Position numbers and translations under genes: made by a program. Below the pieces are notes generated by a model. The model was not told the origin of the DNA. It saw nothing but the letters and a program-made list of their open reading frames with translations, and searched no databases. From positions 1 through 64,000 of the forward strand of contig JARROA010000025.1 in the NCBI GenBank assembly GCA_037384425.1: a stretch of DNA of 64,000 nt. Reading direction: 5' to 3'. Shown here one piece after another: positions 40,841 to 50,074 of this stretch (the stretch's first letter is position 1; every line of letters begins with the position of its first letter). The DNA is from Thiodiazotropha sp037384425 (GTDB lineage: Bacteria; Pseudomonadota; Gammaproteobacteria; Chromatiales; Chromatiaceae).

Positions 40841-41743
40841 TCAGCGCTGGCGTCCGATGATGTACTCGGCGATCCAGCGCAGCGGATCCGCTTCCGCGTC
40901 GAATCGCTCCAGGCACTGCAGCGATTCCTGCAGCAGCTCCTGCGCTTTTTCGCGCGCACCGTTCAACCCCAGCAGGGCGGGGTAGGTGGGTTTGTCCTGA
41001 GCCCGGTCCTTGCCCTGGGTCTTGCCCAGGATCTCGGTCTCGCCCTCCACGTCGAGGATATCGTCGCGGATCTGGAACGCCAGTCCCACGCATTTCGCGT
41101 AACGGTCGAGGGCCTGGATCTTCTCCTCGCCGGCTGCCGGGTTGAGCAGGGTGGCGAGGCGTACCGCGGCGCGTATCAGGGCTCCTGTCTTGTGGATATG
41201 CAGGATCTCCAGTTCCGCCAGGTTGAGCTCCTTGCCCACCGACTCCAGGTCGATGGCCTGTCCGCCGGCCATACCCCGGGAGCCGCTGGCGCGGGTCAGG
41301 ATTTCGAGCATTTTGAGCCGGGTCCCGGCGTCGGCCTGCATGTCGTCACCACAGCAGATCACCTGGAAGGCCAGCGTCTGCAGGGCGTCGCCCACCAGGA
41401 TGGCGGTCGCCTCGTCGAAGGCCTTGTGACAGGTGGGCTGATTTCGCCTCAGATCGTCGTCGTCCATTGCCGGCAGGTCGTCGTGCACCAGCGAGTAGGC
41501 GTGTATCAGTTCCACCGCGCAGGCGGGCATGTCGAGACGTTCGGGGGTCACTCCGACCGCCTGGCCTGCGGCATAGACCAACAGGGGACGGATTCGCTTA
41601 CCGCCGCTGAGGGCCGAGTAGCGCATGGCCTGATGGAGTCGCGCCGGCAGCGTGTTTTCCGGTGGCAGAGCGCTTTGCAGCGCCGCTTCGACCCGCTCCT
41701 GGCAGGTCGCGATGTATGCCTTCAACGCGTCATTCATGGTCAT
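40841..41743 (-). CDS. ispA: Farnesyl diphosphate synthase
   Basis: 300 aa. The first Asp-rich motif is DDLPAMDDDDLRR (about 88-100), preceded by SLVH; the second is DDILDVEGE near 231. GGKRIRPLL and KTGALIRAAVRLA complete the active site. It condenses IPP with DMAPP and GPP. The chosen start overlaps xseB by 14 bp; a second ATG two codons in would overlap by 8. The xseB-ispA pair is standard in gammaproteobacteria. Confidence 0.95.
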   Translation of the reverse strand: MTMNDALKAYIATCQERVEAALQSALPPENTLPARLHQAMRYSALSGGKRIRPLLVYAAGQAVGVTPERLDMPACAVELIHAYSLVHDDLPAMDDDDLRRNQPTCHKAFDEATAILVGDALQTLAFQVICCGDDMQADAGTRLKMLEILTRASGSRGMAGGQAIDLESVGKELNLAELEILHIHKTGALIRAAVRLATLLNPAAGEEKIQALDRYAKCVGLAFQIRDDILDVEGETEILGKTQGKDRAQDKPTYPALLGLNGAREKAQELLQESLQCLERFDAEADPLRWIAEYIIGRQR

Positions 41744-41969
41744 CTTCGAATGGGGTCAGCTCGGACTCGTCCGTCTCACCGCTGAGTATCCTGACCTTCT
41801 GTTCAGCCTCGTCGAGAGCCTGTTGGCAGACACGGGTCAGCGCCACGCCCCGTTCGAAAGCCTGCAGCGATTCCTCCAGCGGCAGATCGCCCTGTTCCAG
41901 TGTCTCCACCAGGGTTTCCAATTCCTTCATGGCCGTTTCAATGGCCGGTGGTTGTCTTTTTTTCGGCAC
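41730..41969 (-). CDS. xseB: Exodeoxyribonuclease VII small subunit
   Basis: 79 aa, all helical: AMKELETLVETLEQGDLPLE and ESLQAFERGVALTRVCQQAL, the XseB signature, with an acidic tail. It forms the coiled-coil assembly with XseA that degrades single-stranded DNA. xseA is not in the window. Overlaps the ispA start. Confidence 0.95.
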   Translation of the reverse strand: MPKKRQPPAIETAMKELETLVETLEQGDLPLEESLQAFERGVALTRVCQQALDEAEQKVRILSGETDESELTPFEDDHE

Positions 41970-42158
41970 GTTCCGGGGCTTCTGTCTGAATGGGCCTGTA
42001 AACCTAACCCAGCCGACTCGGCAGGGTCAATGAGAAGCCGCCGGTGAGGTGGGTGAAGCCGCCCCAAGGCAAGAACTCATGGCCGGCATCGGGCGACAGG
42101 AGCACTCGCTAGCGCATCGGCTGAGGTGTAGAATCGCCGCTTTGTTGAAGCCTATGTC

Positions 42159-42320
42159 AAGGCACCTCTGAACACGTCACAGACCGATATCTTGGCGCCA
42201 CAATGCACCGCTTCGGTGTTGCGGATCTTCGCAATAGCGGGCAATTATGTGCGATCTGCGCCTTGAAACGGCGCATTTCGATCGCCAATCTGTTCGGCCA
42301 GACTGATTCAGAGGTTCCTT
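42159..42320. mobile_element. MITE-like element upstream of parE
   Basis: AAGGCACCTCTGAA (42159-42172) and the inverse of AAGGAACCTCTGAA (end 42320) form near-perfect terminal inverted repeats (13 of 14) around 162 bp with no reading frame. The size, ends and lack of a gene fit a miniature transposable element mobilised by an IS in trans. It ends 18 bp before the parE start, so it may supply or alter the parE leader. No clear target-site duplication is visible at the ends. Confidence 0.55.
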
Positions 42321-42338
42321 AGGAGTTGTGAGCAGCGC

Positions 42339-44225
42339 ATGAGTGGCAGTTACGATGCCTCGGATATCGAGGTTCTTAGCGGTCTCGACCCGGTCCGCAA
42401 GCGACCGGGGATGTACACCGATACCAGCCGTCCCAACCATCTGGCCCAGGAGGTGATCGACAACAGCGTCGATGAGGCGATCGCCGGTTTCGCCAAATCG
42501 ATCGACGTGACCCTGTACAAGGACGGATCCCTGGAGGTGGCGGACGACGGCCGCGGCATGCCGGTGGATATCCATCCCCAGCAGGGCATTCCCGGTGTCG
42601 AGGTGATCCTGACCAAGCTGCATGCGGGCGGCAAGTTCTCCAACAAGAACTACCAGTTTTCCGGCGGCCTGCACGGCGTCGGCGTCTCCGTGGTCAACGC
42701 CCTCTCGAAGCACCTGGAGGTGTGGGTCAAGCGTGGCGGGCAGGAGTACAACATAGCCTTTGCCGGCGGCCACAAGGTGTCCGAACTGGAGGCGGTGGGC
42801 AAGGTCGGTCGCAATAACACAGGCACCCGGGTGAAGTTCTGGCCCGACGCCTCCTATTTCGACAACGCGCGCTTCTCCCTGCGCCAACTGCGACATGTGT
42901 TGCGGGCCAAGGCGGTGCTCTGCCCCGGGCTCAAGGTGAGCCTGTACGACGAGAAGAGCGGCGAGCGTGAGAGCTGGTACTACGAGGACGGCCTGCGCGA
43001 CTACCTGCTGGATGCCCTGCAGGGCAGCGAGCTGGTACCGGCGGAGGCCTTTGTCGGCGAGATGTCGGGTAATAACGAGACCGCCGCCTGGGCCGTGGCC
43101 TGGCTGCCCGAGGGTGGTGAGCCGGTGGCCGAGAGTTATGTCAACCTGATCCCCACCTCCCAGGGCGGTACCCATGTCAACGGCTTGCGTTCGGGCCTGA
43201 CCGACGCGGTGCGCGAATTCTGCGAGTTTCGCAATCTGCTGCCGCGCGGGGTCAAACTGACGCCGGAGGATGTCTGGGGCCGGGTCACCTACGTGCTCTC
43301 CGTAAAGCTGCTCGATCCCCAGTTTTCCGGCCAGACCAAAGAGCGTCTATCCTCTAGAGAGTGCGCCGCTTTCGTTTCCGGGGTGGTCAAGGACTCTTTC
43401 AGCCTCTGGCTCAACCAGCATACCGATGCCGGGGAGCGCATCGCCGAGCTGGCCATCAGCTCGGCCCAGAGCCGTATGCGGGCGGGCCGTAAGGTGGCGC
43501 GCAAGAAGGTGACGCAGGGGCCGGCGCTGCCGGGCAAGCTGGCCGACTGCAGTTCGGTCGATCCGATGCGAAGTGAACTCTTCCTGGTGGAGGGCGATTC
43601 GGCGGGGGGGTCGGCCAAGCAGGCGCGGGACCGGGAATACCAGGCAATCATGCCCCTGCGCGGCAAGATTCTGAATACCTGGGAGGTGGATCCGAGCGAG
43701 GTTCTGGCCTCCCAGGAGGTGCATGATATTTCGGTGGCGATCGGTGTGGAACCGGGCAGCGATGACCTCTCCAACCTGCGTTTCGGCAAGATCTGTATCC
43801 TGGCCGACGCCGATTCGGACGGCATGCACATCGCCACCCTGTTGTGCGCCCTGTTCCTGCGCCATTTCAGGAAACTGGTGCAGCAGGGACATGTCTATGT
43901 GGCGATGCCTCCGCTCTACCGGATCGATGTGGGCAAACAGGTCTTCTATGCTCTTGACGACTCCGAGAAGCAGGGGGTGTTGGACCGGATCGAGGCCGAG
44001 AAACTGCGCGGCAAGGTAAATGTCCAGCGCTTCAAGGGATTGGGTGAGATGAATCCGATCCAGTTGCGCGAGACCACCATACACCCCGATACACGGCGGT
44101 TGATTCAACTTACCGTTGAATCGGGCGATGATACTAACAAGCTCATGGATATGATGCTGGCCAAAAAGCGCGCGTCAGACCGCAAGAAATGGCTGGAACA
44201 GAAAGGAGATCTGGCGGATGTTTGA
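42339..44225 (+). CDS. parE: DNA topoisomerase IV subunit B
   Basis: 628 aa. GHKL ATPase: RKRPGMYTDTSRPNHLAQEV, IDNSVDEAIAG, VADDGRGMPVDIHP, GGLHGVGVSVVNALS. Transducer: QFSGQTKERLSS with the catalytic Lys (QTK). TOPRIM: LVEGDSAGGSAKQARD and LADADSDGMHIATLL. Without the ~170-residue insertion of gammaproteobacterial GyrB, so ParE. It decatenates daughter chromosomes with ParC, not in the window. An AGGAG lies 13 bp from the ATG, right after the MITE-like element. Confidence 0.97.
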   Translation: MSGSYDASDIEVLSGLDPVRKRPGMYTDTSRPNHLAQEVIDNSVDEAIAGFAKSIDVTLYKDGSLEVADDGRGMPVDIHPQQGIPGVEVILTKLHAGGKFSNKNYQFSGGLHGVGVSVVNALSKHLEVWVKRGGQEYNIAFAGGHKVSELEAVGKVGRNNTGTRVKFWPDASYFDNARFSLRQLRHVLRAKAVLCPGLKVSLYDEKSGERESWYYEDGLRDYLLDALQGSELVPAEAFVGEMSGNNETAAWAVAWLPEGGEPVAESYVNLIPTSQGGTHVNGLRSGLTDAVREFCEFRNLLPRGVKLTPEDVWGRVTYVLSVKLLDPQFSGQTKERLSSRECAAFVSGVVKDSFSLWLNQHTDAGERIAELAISSAQSRMRAGRKVARKKVTQGPALPGKLADCSSVDPMRSELFLVEGDSAGGSAKQARDREYQAIMPLRGKILNTWEVDPSEVLASQEVHDISVAIGVEPGSDDLSNLRFGKICILADADSDGMHIATLLCALFLRHFRKLVQQGHVYVAMPPLYRIDVGKQVFYALDDSEKQGVLDRIEAEKLRGKVNVQRFKGLGEMNPIQLRETTIHPDTRRLIQLTVESGDDTNKLMDMMLAKKRASDRKKWLEQKGDLADV

Positions 44226-44246
44226 TACCGAAAACAGGATGGAGCA

Positions 44247-44810
44247 ATGTCATACATTGAAGTTGTCAGAACACATTTTCGAATTCATCTTTTAGTACTT
44301 TTATCGTTGCTGCAGACCTTCGCTGCAACCACTTTGTCGGCGGCCGAAGCGGAGGCGGACGCAACGGGGCCGCAGCCACTGAATGCAGAGGAGGTGCAGA
44401 CCCTGCAGTCCACCCTCTCCGAACTGCAGTCGCTGGCACCCAAATTACGGGTGCTGCTGCGAACGCTGAGACAACAGGTCGGTTTCGATCCACGCGAGAT
44501 TCACCGCATCGAACGCGGCATGAGTCAGTCGGAAAAGGACCTGGAGCGTATGATCGCGATGCATCAGCGAGACGCCTTCAACAAGATGCGGGCCCATTTC
44601 ATGGCGGATGATCTGCGCCGCAAGTCAGAGGGTCTGAAAGATTCGCTGGCGTACGTAAAACGCCGTACCCAGGAGCTCGACAAGGCGCCTGGCAACAGGC
44701 AACAGGATGCGGAGTTGAAAGAGAACGACGATGCCCTGGTAGAACAGTTGGGTCTTTATCACAATCTGGTCAGCGCGGTCGTGATGTTGTTGAAGGACAA
44801 GGCGATCTAG
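44247..44810 (+). CDS. Secreted coiled-coil hypothetical protein
   Basis: 187 aa. N-terminal hydrophobic stretch LLVLLSLLQTFAATTLSAAEA is a signal peptide. The rest is nearly all charged helix (LQSTLSELQSLAPKLRVLLR, RIERGMSQSEKDLERMIAMH, LRRKSEGLKDSLAYVKRRTQ), probably coiled coil. I know no function. It lies 21 bp after parE and may be read on the same transcript. Confidence 0.7.
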   Translation: MSYIEVVRTHFRIHLLVLLSLLQTFAATTLSAAEAEADATGPQPLNAEEVQTLQSTLSELQSLAPKLRVLLRTLRQQVGFDPREIHRIERGMSQSEKDLERMIAMHQRDAFNKMRAHFMADDLRRKSEGLKDSLAYVKRRTQELDKAPGNRQQDAELKENDDALVEQLGLYHNLVSAVVMLLKDKAI

Positions 44811-44983
44811 CTGTCGTTTGGCTCCTCGACAGAGCCGTTGCAGAAGCGTGGAGTCGTGGGCCAAGGATGCGATGTTTGGATCGATTATCGTTCGTTGATA
44901 GCGGTCTTGTCATATATCAATGCCTGGGCTGAGGACGGCAGGCATGATCGGACTTCCACTACCTCATCGATTAAGTTTGAGTG

Positions 44984-45595
44984 ATGAAAAAGTCGTTTCT
45001 GATCGCTGCCATCGCCCTGTTGATGGGTTTGCTCACCTGGTTGCTGTTCGGTTGGCAGCCGATACCGCAACCGGCGGATCAAACCACGCTGGCGGAAATG
45101 CCCGCGGGGGGCGACTTCACCCTGCAGGGCCCGCAGGGACCGGTGGCTCTGAGCGACTTTCGGGGCAAGGTGGTAATGCTCTATTTCGGCTACACCTGGT
45201 GTCCCGATATCTGTCCCACCAATCTTTCTCTGTTCAGCCGGGTCCTGAGCGAGCTGGCGCCGGAGGAGTTGGCCCGGGTTCAACCCATCTTCATCAGCGT
45301 CGATCCCCGCCGGGATACCCTGCCGCGTCTGAAAGAGTACACCGAGTACTTTCATGAGCGTCTGCTCGGTGTTACCGGCAGTGACGCCGAGGTGGCGCGG
45401 GTGGCGGCGCTCTACGGCGTGGCCTACCGGGCGGTCAATGCGGAGACGGAGACCAACTACGCGGTCGACCATTCCGCCGACACCTACCTGATCGACCAGC
45501 AGGGGCAACTGGTGCAGCGGCTGCCTCACGGCAGTTCCGCAGAAGCCCTGTTGCAAGCGATACGGGGACTGTTGGAACCTGTAAACAGGCTTTAG
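44984..45595 (+). CDS. SCO1/SenC-family copper chaperone
   Basis: 203 aa from ATG 44984 (a GTG lies one codon upstream). One N-terminal anchor helix (FLIAAIALLMGLLTWLLFGW), then a thioredoxin-fold SCO domain: VMLYFGYTWCPDICPTNLSL with metal-binding C73 and C77, and the partner histidine H163 in AVDHSADTYLI. All three copper ligands are present. SCO proteins deliver copper to cytochrome oxidase CuA. No oxidase subunit genes are near, so its partner must lie elsewhere. Its stop overlaps the convergent ppx by 4 bp. Confidence 0.93.
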   Translation: MKKSFLIAAIALLMGLLTWLLFGWQPIPQPADQTTLAEMPAGGDFTLQGPQGPVALSDFRGKVVMLYFGYTWCPDICPTNLSLFSRVLSELAPEELARVQPIFISVDPRRDTLPRLKEYTEYFHERLLGVTGSDAEVARVAALYGVAYRAVNAETETNYAVDHSADTYLIDQQGQLVQRLPHGSSAEALLQAIRGLLEPVNRL

Positions 45596-47118
45596 GAAAA
45601 GCGCAGCAGAAAACCGGCTTCTTCGAGATAGGCCGCCTCTTGCACCAGCTCGAGCTGGGTCAAGGGGTGGTCATCCAGCCAATGCTCCGGGAAGACCAGC
45701 GACAGGCGGTTCTCCTCCACCTCGAGTCGGGCCAGTGGTTTCACCACCGGCGAGCGGGCGCGGTGCAGCAGCACCGAGAGCCGCAACAGTATGCAGAGCT
45801 GTTTGCTGCAGTGGACTACATCGCTCGGCAGGGCTTCGAACACACTCACGGGGAACTTGCGCCTGTGCCCGCGGATCAATGCCGCCAGCACCTGTTGCTC
45901 CTGGCGCGAGAAGCCAGACATATCCGAGTTCTCCACCAGATAGCCTCCGTGCTTGTGGAATCCGCTGTGTGAGACGGTGAGCCCGATTTCATGCAGTCGC
46001 GCCGCCCAGTGCAGCATGGCCGGGTAGCGCTCGTCCTGCAGCTGCCAGGGTCGGACCACCTGCTCGAACAGGGCCAGGGCGCTGGACTCCACCCGCTCGG
46101 CCTGGGCCTGGTCGATGGCGTAGCGGGCGATCAGGGAGTTGACGGTGCGTTCGCGGGCGTCCTCGTGGTGGCTGCGGCCGATCATGTCGTAGATCAGGCC
46201 CTCGCGCAGGGCCTCGTCGGAGACCTGCATCTGCTTGATGCCGATGTGCCGGAAGACGGCCAACAGTACCGCCACGCCGCCGGCAAAGACCGGCTTGCGC
46301 TCATCCGAGAGTCCCTTCAATGTCAGCTGATCGATATTGCCTGCCTGTGCCAGATGCTCTGCCAGGGTTTCCAGCGACTCCCGGGTGATGCCCGATTCGC
46401 TCCAGCCCTGTTCCTGGACCACGTTGCGGATCGCTTTGATGGTGCCCGAACTGCCGATGGCCTCGACCCAGCCGCCGCCGCTGAAGAGGTTGCGCACCGG
46501 GCGGATCTGCACCGCGCAGGCCAGGACGGCCGCGCGCATCGATTGTGCGTTGATGTTGCTGTCGGCGAAGAATCTCCGCGTGATACTGACGCACCCCATG
46601 AACAGGCTCTCGCGGTGATGCGGGGTGAACCCCTGGCCGATGATCAGCTCGGTGCTGCCACCGCCGATATCGACCACCAGGCGCAGGTCGTCGCCGGCCG
46701 CCAGGCCGTGGGCCACTCCCAGGTAGACCAGACGCGCCTCTTCGCGCCCGGCGATGATCTCGATCGGATGGTTGAGCGCCGCTTCGGCCTGGCGGATGAA
46801 GTCGTCCGCCGGGTGGATCTGGCGCATGGTGTTGGTACCGACGGCGCGTATGTTTTCCCGCGGCAGGGGACGCAGGCGCTGGGAGAAGCGTTGGAGACAG
46901 GCGATGGCACGCTCGGCCACCTCCGGATCGAGTCGCTTGTCCTCTCTCAGGCCTTCACCCAGGCGGACGCTTTCCCGCAGACGGTCGATGACCTGCAGAT
47001 GGCCATCGTTTGCCTTGACCACAATGAGGTGGAAACTGTTGGAGCCCAGGTCGATGGCGGCGATAGCCTTTTCGAGATTGGCTTCGGGGAGGGCTTCGCT
47101 GGTGTTCTCTTGTTGCAT
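45592..47118 (-). CDS. ppx: Exopolyphosphatase/GppA-family phosphatase
   Basis: 508 aa. ASKHA ATPase motifs: AAIDLGSNSFHLIVVKAN near the N-terminus, GTNTMRQIHPADDFI, EARLVYLGVAHGL and VVDIGGGSTELIIGQG. The C-terminal half is the HD-like helical domain of Ppx (WAARLHEIGLTVSHSGFHKH, DVVHCSKQL). The length of about 500 residues with this C-terminal region fits Ppx/GppA. It removes terminal phosphate from polyphosphate or pppGpp. Convergent with SCO; ppk is not in the window. Confidence 0.95.
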   Translation of the reverse strand: MQQENTSEALPEANLEKAIAAIDLGSNSFHLIVVKANDGHLQVIDRLRESVRLGEGLREDKRLDPEVAERAIACLQRFSQRLRPLPRENIRAVGTNTMRQIHPADDFIRQAEAALNHPIEIIAGREEARLVYLGVAHGLAAGDDLRLVVDIGGGSTELIIGQGFTPHHRESLFMGCVSITRRFFADSNINAQSMRAAVLACAVQIRPVRNLFSGGGWVEAIGSSGTIKAIRNVVQEQGWSESGITRESLETLAEHLAQAGNIDQLTLKGLSDERKPVFAGGVAVLLAVFRHIGIKQMQVSDEALREGLIYDMIGRSHHEDARERTVNSLIARYAIDQAQAERVESSALALFEQVVRPWQLQDERYPAMLHWAARLHEIGLTVSHSGFHKHGGYLVENSDMSGFSRQEQQVLAALIRGHRRKFPVSVFEALPSDVVHCSKQLCILLRLSVLLHRARSPVVKPLARLEVEENRLSLVFPEHWLDDHPLTQLELVQEAAYLEEAGFLLRFS

Positions 47119-47323
47119 CGTGCTCGTGAAGTCTGGCGCAAGCGGGCGGTGACTGTTCTGCCCCTGCCTGAAAAGAGCGCATGGTATCAGGATTGAGAAG
47201 GCGGGAATATCATAAGGTTTTCTGCGTTGTGGGGATTCCGGCTATCGGTGAAAATGAGTGGAATGAGCTGGCGAACTGACCTGACAGGTTGCCGGGTCGA
47301 TTCACCGGAGCAGGGTGTCCATC

Positions 47324-47905
47324 ATGAATTTTTGCAGTGAGTGCGGCAATGCAGTCGAGGTCAGCATCCCCGAGGGCGACAACCGTCCCCGGCATGTCTG
47401 CCCCTCCTGTGGCACCATCCACTATCAGAATCCCAAGGTTGTGGTCGGTTGTATACCGGTATGGGAGGACCGGGTGCTGCTCTGCCGTCGCGCCATCGAA
47501 CCCCGTTATGGACTCTGGACCGTGCCGGCGGGCTTCATGGAGAACGGCGAAACCAGTCAGCAGGGGGCGGCCCGCGAGACCCTGGAGGAGGCCTGCGCCC
47601 GAGTGGATGTGGAGGGGCTCTATACGCTGTTCAATCTGCCCCATATCAACCAGGTCTATCTGCTCTATCGCAGCCGGCTGCTCGATCTTGACTTTGCCGC
47701 CGGCGAGGAGTCACTGGAGGTGGACCTGTTCCAGGAGCACGAGATTCCCTGGGACGAGATCGCTTTTCCGGTGATCCGGGAGTCGTTGCGGCTGTTCTTC
47801 GCAGACCGGTTACTGGGCCGGTATCCCCTGCGCGGCGGCACCATCGAGCGCCTGCCGGGAGAGGGGCGGCGTTTCCGCATCCAACTGGACAGCCAGATCG
47901 AGTAA
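47324..47905 (+). CDS. Nudix hydrolase with N-terminal zinc ribbon
   Basis: 193 aa from ATG 47324, preceded by GGAGCAGGG; a GTG at 47315 has no better site. Four cysteines form a zinc ribbon (C4, C7, C26, C29). The Nudix box is complete: AGFMENGETSQQGAARETLE with EA following. This pattern is found in a NudC-like/ADP-ribose pyrophosphatase group; the substrate is not certain. Soluble, monocistronic; family-1 and -2 repeats follow. Confidence 0.9.
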   Translation: MNFCSECGNAVEVSIPEGDNRPRHVCPSCGTIHYQNPKVVVGCIPVWEDRVLLCRRAIEPRYGLWTVPAGFMENGETSQQGAARETLEEACARVDVEGLYTLFNLPHINQVYLLYRSRLLDLDFAAGEESLEVDLFQEHEIPWDEIAFPVIRESLRLFFADRLLGRYPLRGGTIERLPGEGRRFRIQLDSQIE

Positions 47906-47990
47906 TGCAGCTGTCGGTAGTTGACGAAAAGGGGCGGATTCTAGTGACACCTGCTTAAGCGAAACAGAGCAGGGTTAGTCATAAAGATTT

Positions 47991-48110
47991 CGGTACGGCA
48001 AGCTGCACCGAATCACGGGCAAAGTGCGTAGCCTGGATGGAGCGACGCGAAATCCAGGAATGATCGGGATTGACCAATTCCCGGATTCCACTTCGTTGCA
48101 TCCGGGCTAC
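47991..48110. repeat. Family-2 unit and inverted family-1 pair
   Basis: CGGTACGGCAAGCTGCACCG (47991-48010) is a degenerate family-2 unit. AGCCTGGATGGAGCGACGCG (48030-48049, continuing to 48059) and the inverse TTCCCGGATTCCACTTCGTT to 48110 are a family-1 pair. They fill the gap between the Nudix and DUF429-like genes. Confidence 0.75.
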
Positions 48111-48142
48111 TTGCTAGATGCCACTTCGGAAAATCATAGAGG

Positions 48143-48907
48143 ATGAAGTTTACCCGCTACATCGGTATCGACTATTCCGGCGCCGCCACGCCGGAGAGCC
48201 GGCTCAAGACCTTGCAGGTCTACCGGGCCGGGCGCTCGCAGGCGCCGCAAAAGGTGCTGCCTCCCCAGGGTTCACGACAGTGGTCGCGCCGGGAAATTGC
48301 CGCCTATTGCGAGCGGATGCTGTCGTCCGACGCCCCGGTCATCATCGGCATCGACCACGGGTTCTCCTTTCCGTCAGACTATATGCGGCGTTACGGACTG
48401 GCTGACTGGGACGCCTTTCTGGATGACTTCGTACGCCACTGGCCGACCGCCGAGCCGGGTGTCAGCGTGGAATCGGTGCGCAGCGGCAACCGGCGTACGG
48501 GTGATGTCTCGGAACTGCGTCTCTGCGAGCAGTGGACGGCCACGGCCAAGAGCGTCTTTCTGTTCGACGTGCAGGGGGCGGTGGCCAAATCGACCCATGC
48601 CGGACTGCCCTGGCTCCACGCCTTGCGAACAACCGAAGCGTTGCAAACACGGGTCCATTTCTGGCCTTTCGACGGCTTCCGGGTGGCGGCGGGCAAGTCG
48701 GTGGTCGCCGAAGCCTATCCGGCACTCTACAAGCGTCGTTATACCAAGGCCGGACGGACCCCGGACGAGCAGGACGCCTGGTCGGTGGCGGCCTGGTTGC
48801 GGGAGGCCGATCGGCGTGGTGCGCTCGAGGCCTATTTCAATCCGCCACTGACCCGGACCGAGCGTAGTCTGGCGGCACTTGAAGGCTGGATTCTTGGTGT
48901 CTGGTAG
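48143..48907 (+). CDS. DUF429-like RNase H-fold protein
   Basis: 254 aa. It opens with FTRYIGIDYSGAATPESRLK, the first acidic strand of an RNase H-like fold, then APVIIGIDHGFSFPSDY, HFWPFDGFRVAAGKSVVAEA and PDEQDAWSVAAWLREAD with later Asp residues. This resembles DUF429 and related predicted nucleases. The catalytic role is unproven. No signal peptide. The 3' end is close to the NYN/cold-shock gene, which is convergent. Confidence 0.7.
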   Translation: MKFTRYIGIDYSGAATPESRLKTLQVYRAGRSQAPQKVLPPQGSRQWSRREIAAYCERMLSSDAPVIIGIDHGFSFPSDYMRRYGLADWDAFLDDFVRHWPTAEPGVSVESVRSGNRRTGDVSELRLCEQWTATAKSVFLFDVQGAVAKSTHAGLPWLHALRTTEALQTRVHFWPFDGFRVAAGKSVVAEAYPALYKRRYTKAGRTPDEQDAWSVAAWLREADRRGALEAYFNPPLTRTERSLAALEGWILGVW

Positions 48908-48934
48908 CGATCCAGGCCAGCCACGCGTTCAGGC

Positions 48935-49777
48935 TCACTCCAGACCGCTGTTGCCGAAGCTGGGCACCAGCCGCACGTTGTTGGCCACCAGACCGTCGTC
49001 CTTGTCGCTCTCCTGGACATAGAACTCCAGGATCGAGTCCCGGTTCATCAACACCTCATCGGTGACCTCGTCGGCCAGCTCGTTGACGTGACAGAAGACA
49101 CTCTCGTAGGGCGAGTCGGGATGACGGGGGTCGGTGATCCAGAGATTGGGGTCGATCTGTTTGAGAAAGCGCAGGAAGCCGTAACCCTTCTCCGGAAACC
49201 ACTTGGCGCAGACGCCACGCACGCAGGAGCCCGGCTGGCCCCAGTCGTTGCGGGGTTCGTAACTCACCGGCAGCAGATCGGGAATCAGAAACCCCGAATA
49301 GTAGTCGTCCACCTGCCGCCGCAGCTCCTGGGAGACGTTGCGAAAACCGAGCAGCTCCACCCGGCAGCCACGATCCTGCAGGGCGGTCACCACCTGCAGA
49401 AAGTCGCCGTCGCCGGTGACCAGCAGCAACAGGTCGAGCTTCTCGGACTGCAGCATGGCGTCGACCGCCATGTCCAGGTCGGCGTTGGCCTTGGTGGTGA
49501 CGTTGCCGTCTTCGTCGGTATAACGGCGCACATTCTTGACGATCACCTTCCAGCCGAAATCGCGCACCATCTGTTGATAGGTGCGGGCGCGGCGACCGTA
49601 CTCCGGATCCTCCTTGGCCCGCTCCTGGTCGTAAGCAATATAGGTGTTGAGTCGCAACAGGCTGCCGCCGTAGCGGGCGGCGAAGAACCTCAAGACATCG
49701 TAACGAAGTTGATAGCCGCCGTTATAGCGGACATTTTCGGCGTCAACGAATACGCCAACCTTGATGCTGTTGTGCAC
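48935..49777 (-). CDS. NYN-domain (LabA/DUF88) protein with C-terminal cold-shock domain
   Basis: 280 aa. The NYN PIN-like nuclease domain covers about residues 5-165: VGVFVDAENVRYNG with D12 and N15, KANADLDMAVDAML, and LLLVTGDGDFLQVV. These acidic residues form the metal site. Residues about 185-272 form a cold-shock-type OB fold: GVCAKWFPEKGYGFLRFL (RNP1), VFCHVNEL (RNP2) and LVANNVRLVPSF. The fusion suggests a nuclease targeted to single-stranded RNA. It is monocistronic. Activity is inferred from family knowledge. Confidence 0.9.
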   Translation of the reverse strand: MHNSIKVGVFVDAENVRYNGGYQLRYDVLRFFAARYGGSLLRLNTYIAYDQERAKEDPEYGRRARTYQQMVRDFGWKVIVKNVRRYTDEDGNVTTKANADLDMAVDAMLQSEKLDLLLLVTGDGDFLQVVTALQDRGCRVELLGFRNVSQELRRQVDDYYSGFLIPDLLPVSYEPRNDWGQPGSCVRGVCAKWFPEKGYGFLRFLKQIDPNLWITDPRHPDSPYESVFCHVNELADEVTDEVLMNRDSILEFYVQESDKDDGLVANNVRLVPSFGNSGLE

Positions 49778-50074
49778 TATGCTGATCCTGGGATTGCGTT
49801 CGGTTTGTAAAGAGTCCGCGTTCTAATCGACGCGGTTATCCATCATGGGAAGACCCGCAGGCATGCCCGAAAAATGGCTGTCCTTGATTGGAAATGCGGG
49901 CAGTATAGCTCGATTCACCGGCCACTTCTAAGTGGTTTCCTGCCATTTCGTGACAGATTGTGGGTTTATTCGCAGCCTCCAACCCGTCCCTGACGTGACG
50001 CTGTCATTGGATTTCACCCCGCCGGCTCTGGCAGAGTATGCTGACAAGAACTCGAATCACAAGCGAAGCGCCCC
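49778..50074. other. Intergenic gap upstream of zwf
   Basis: About 297 bp between the divergent NYN and zwf genes. It must contain both promoters. I saw no repeat of families 1-4 and no RNA gene. Confidence 0.45.
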
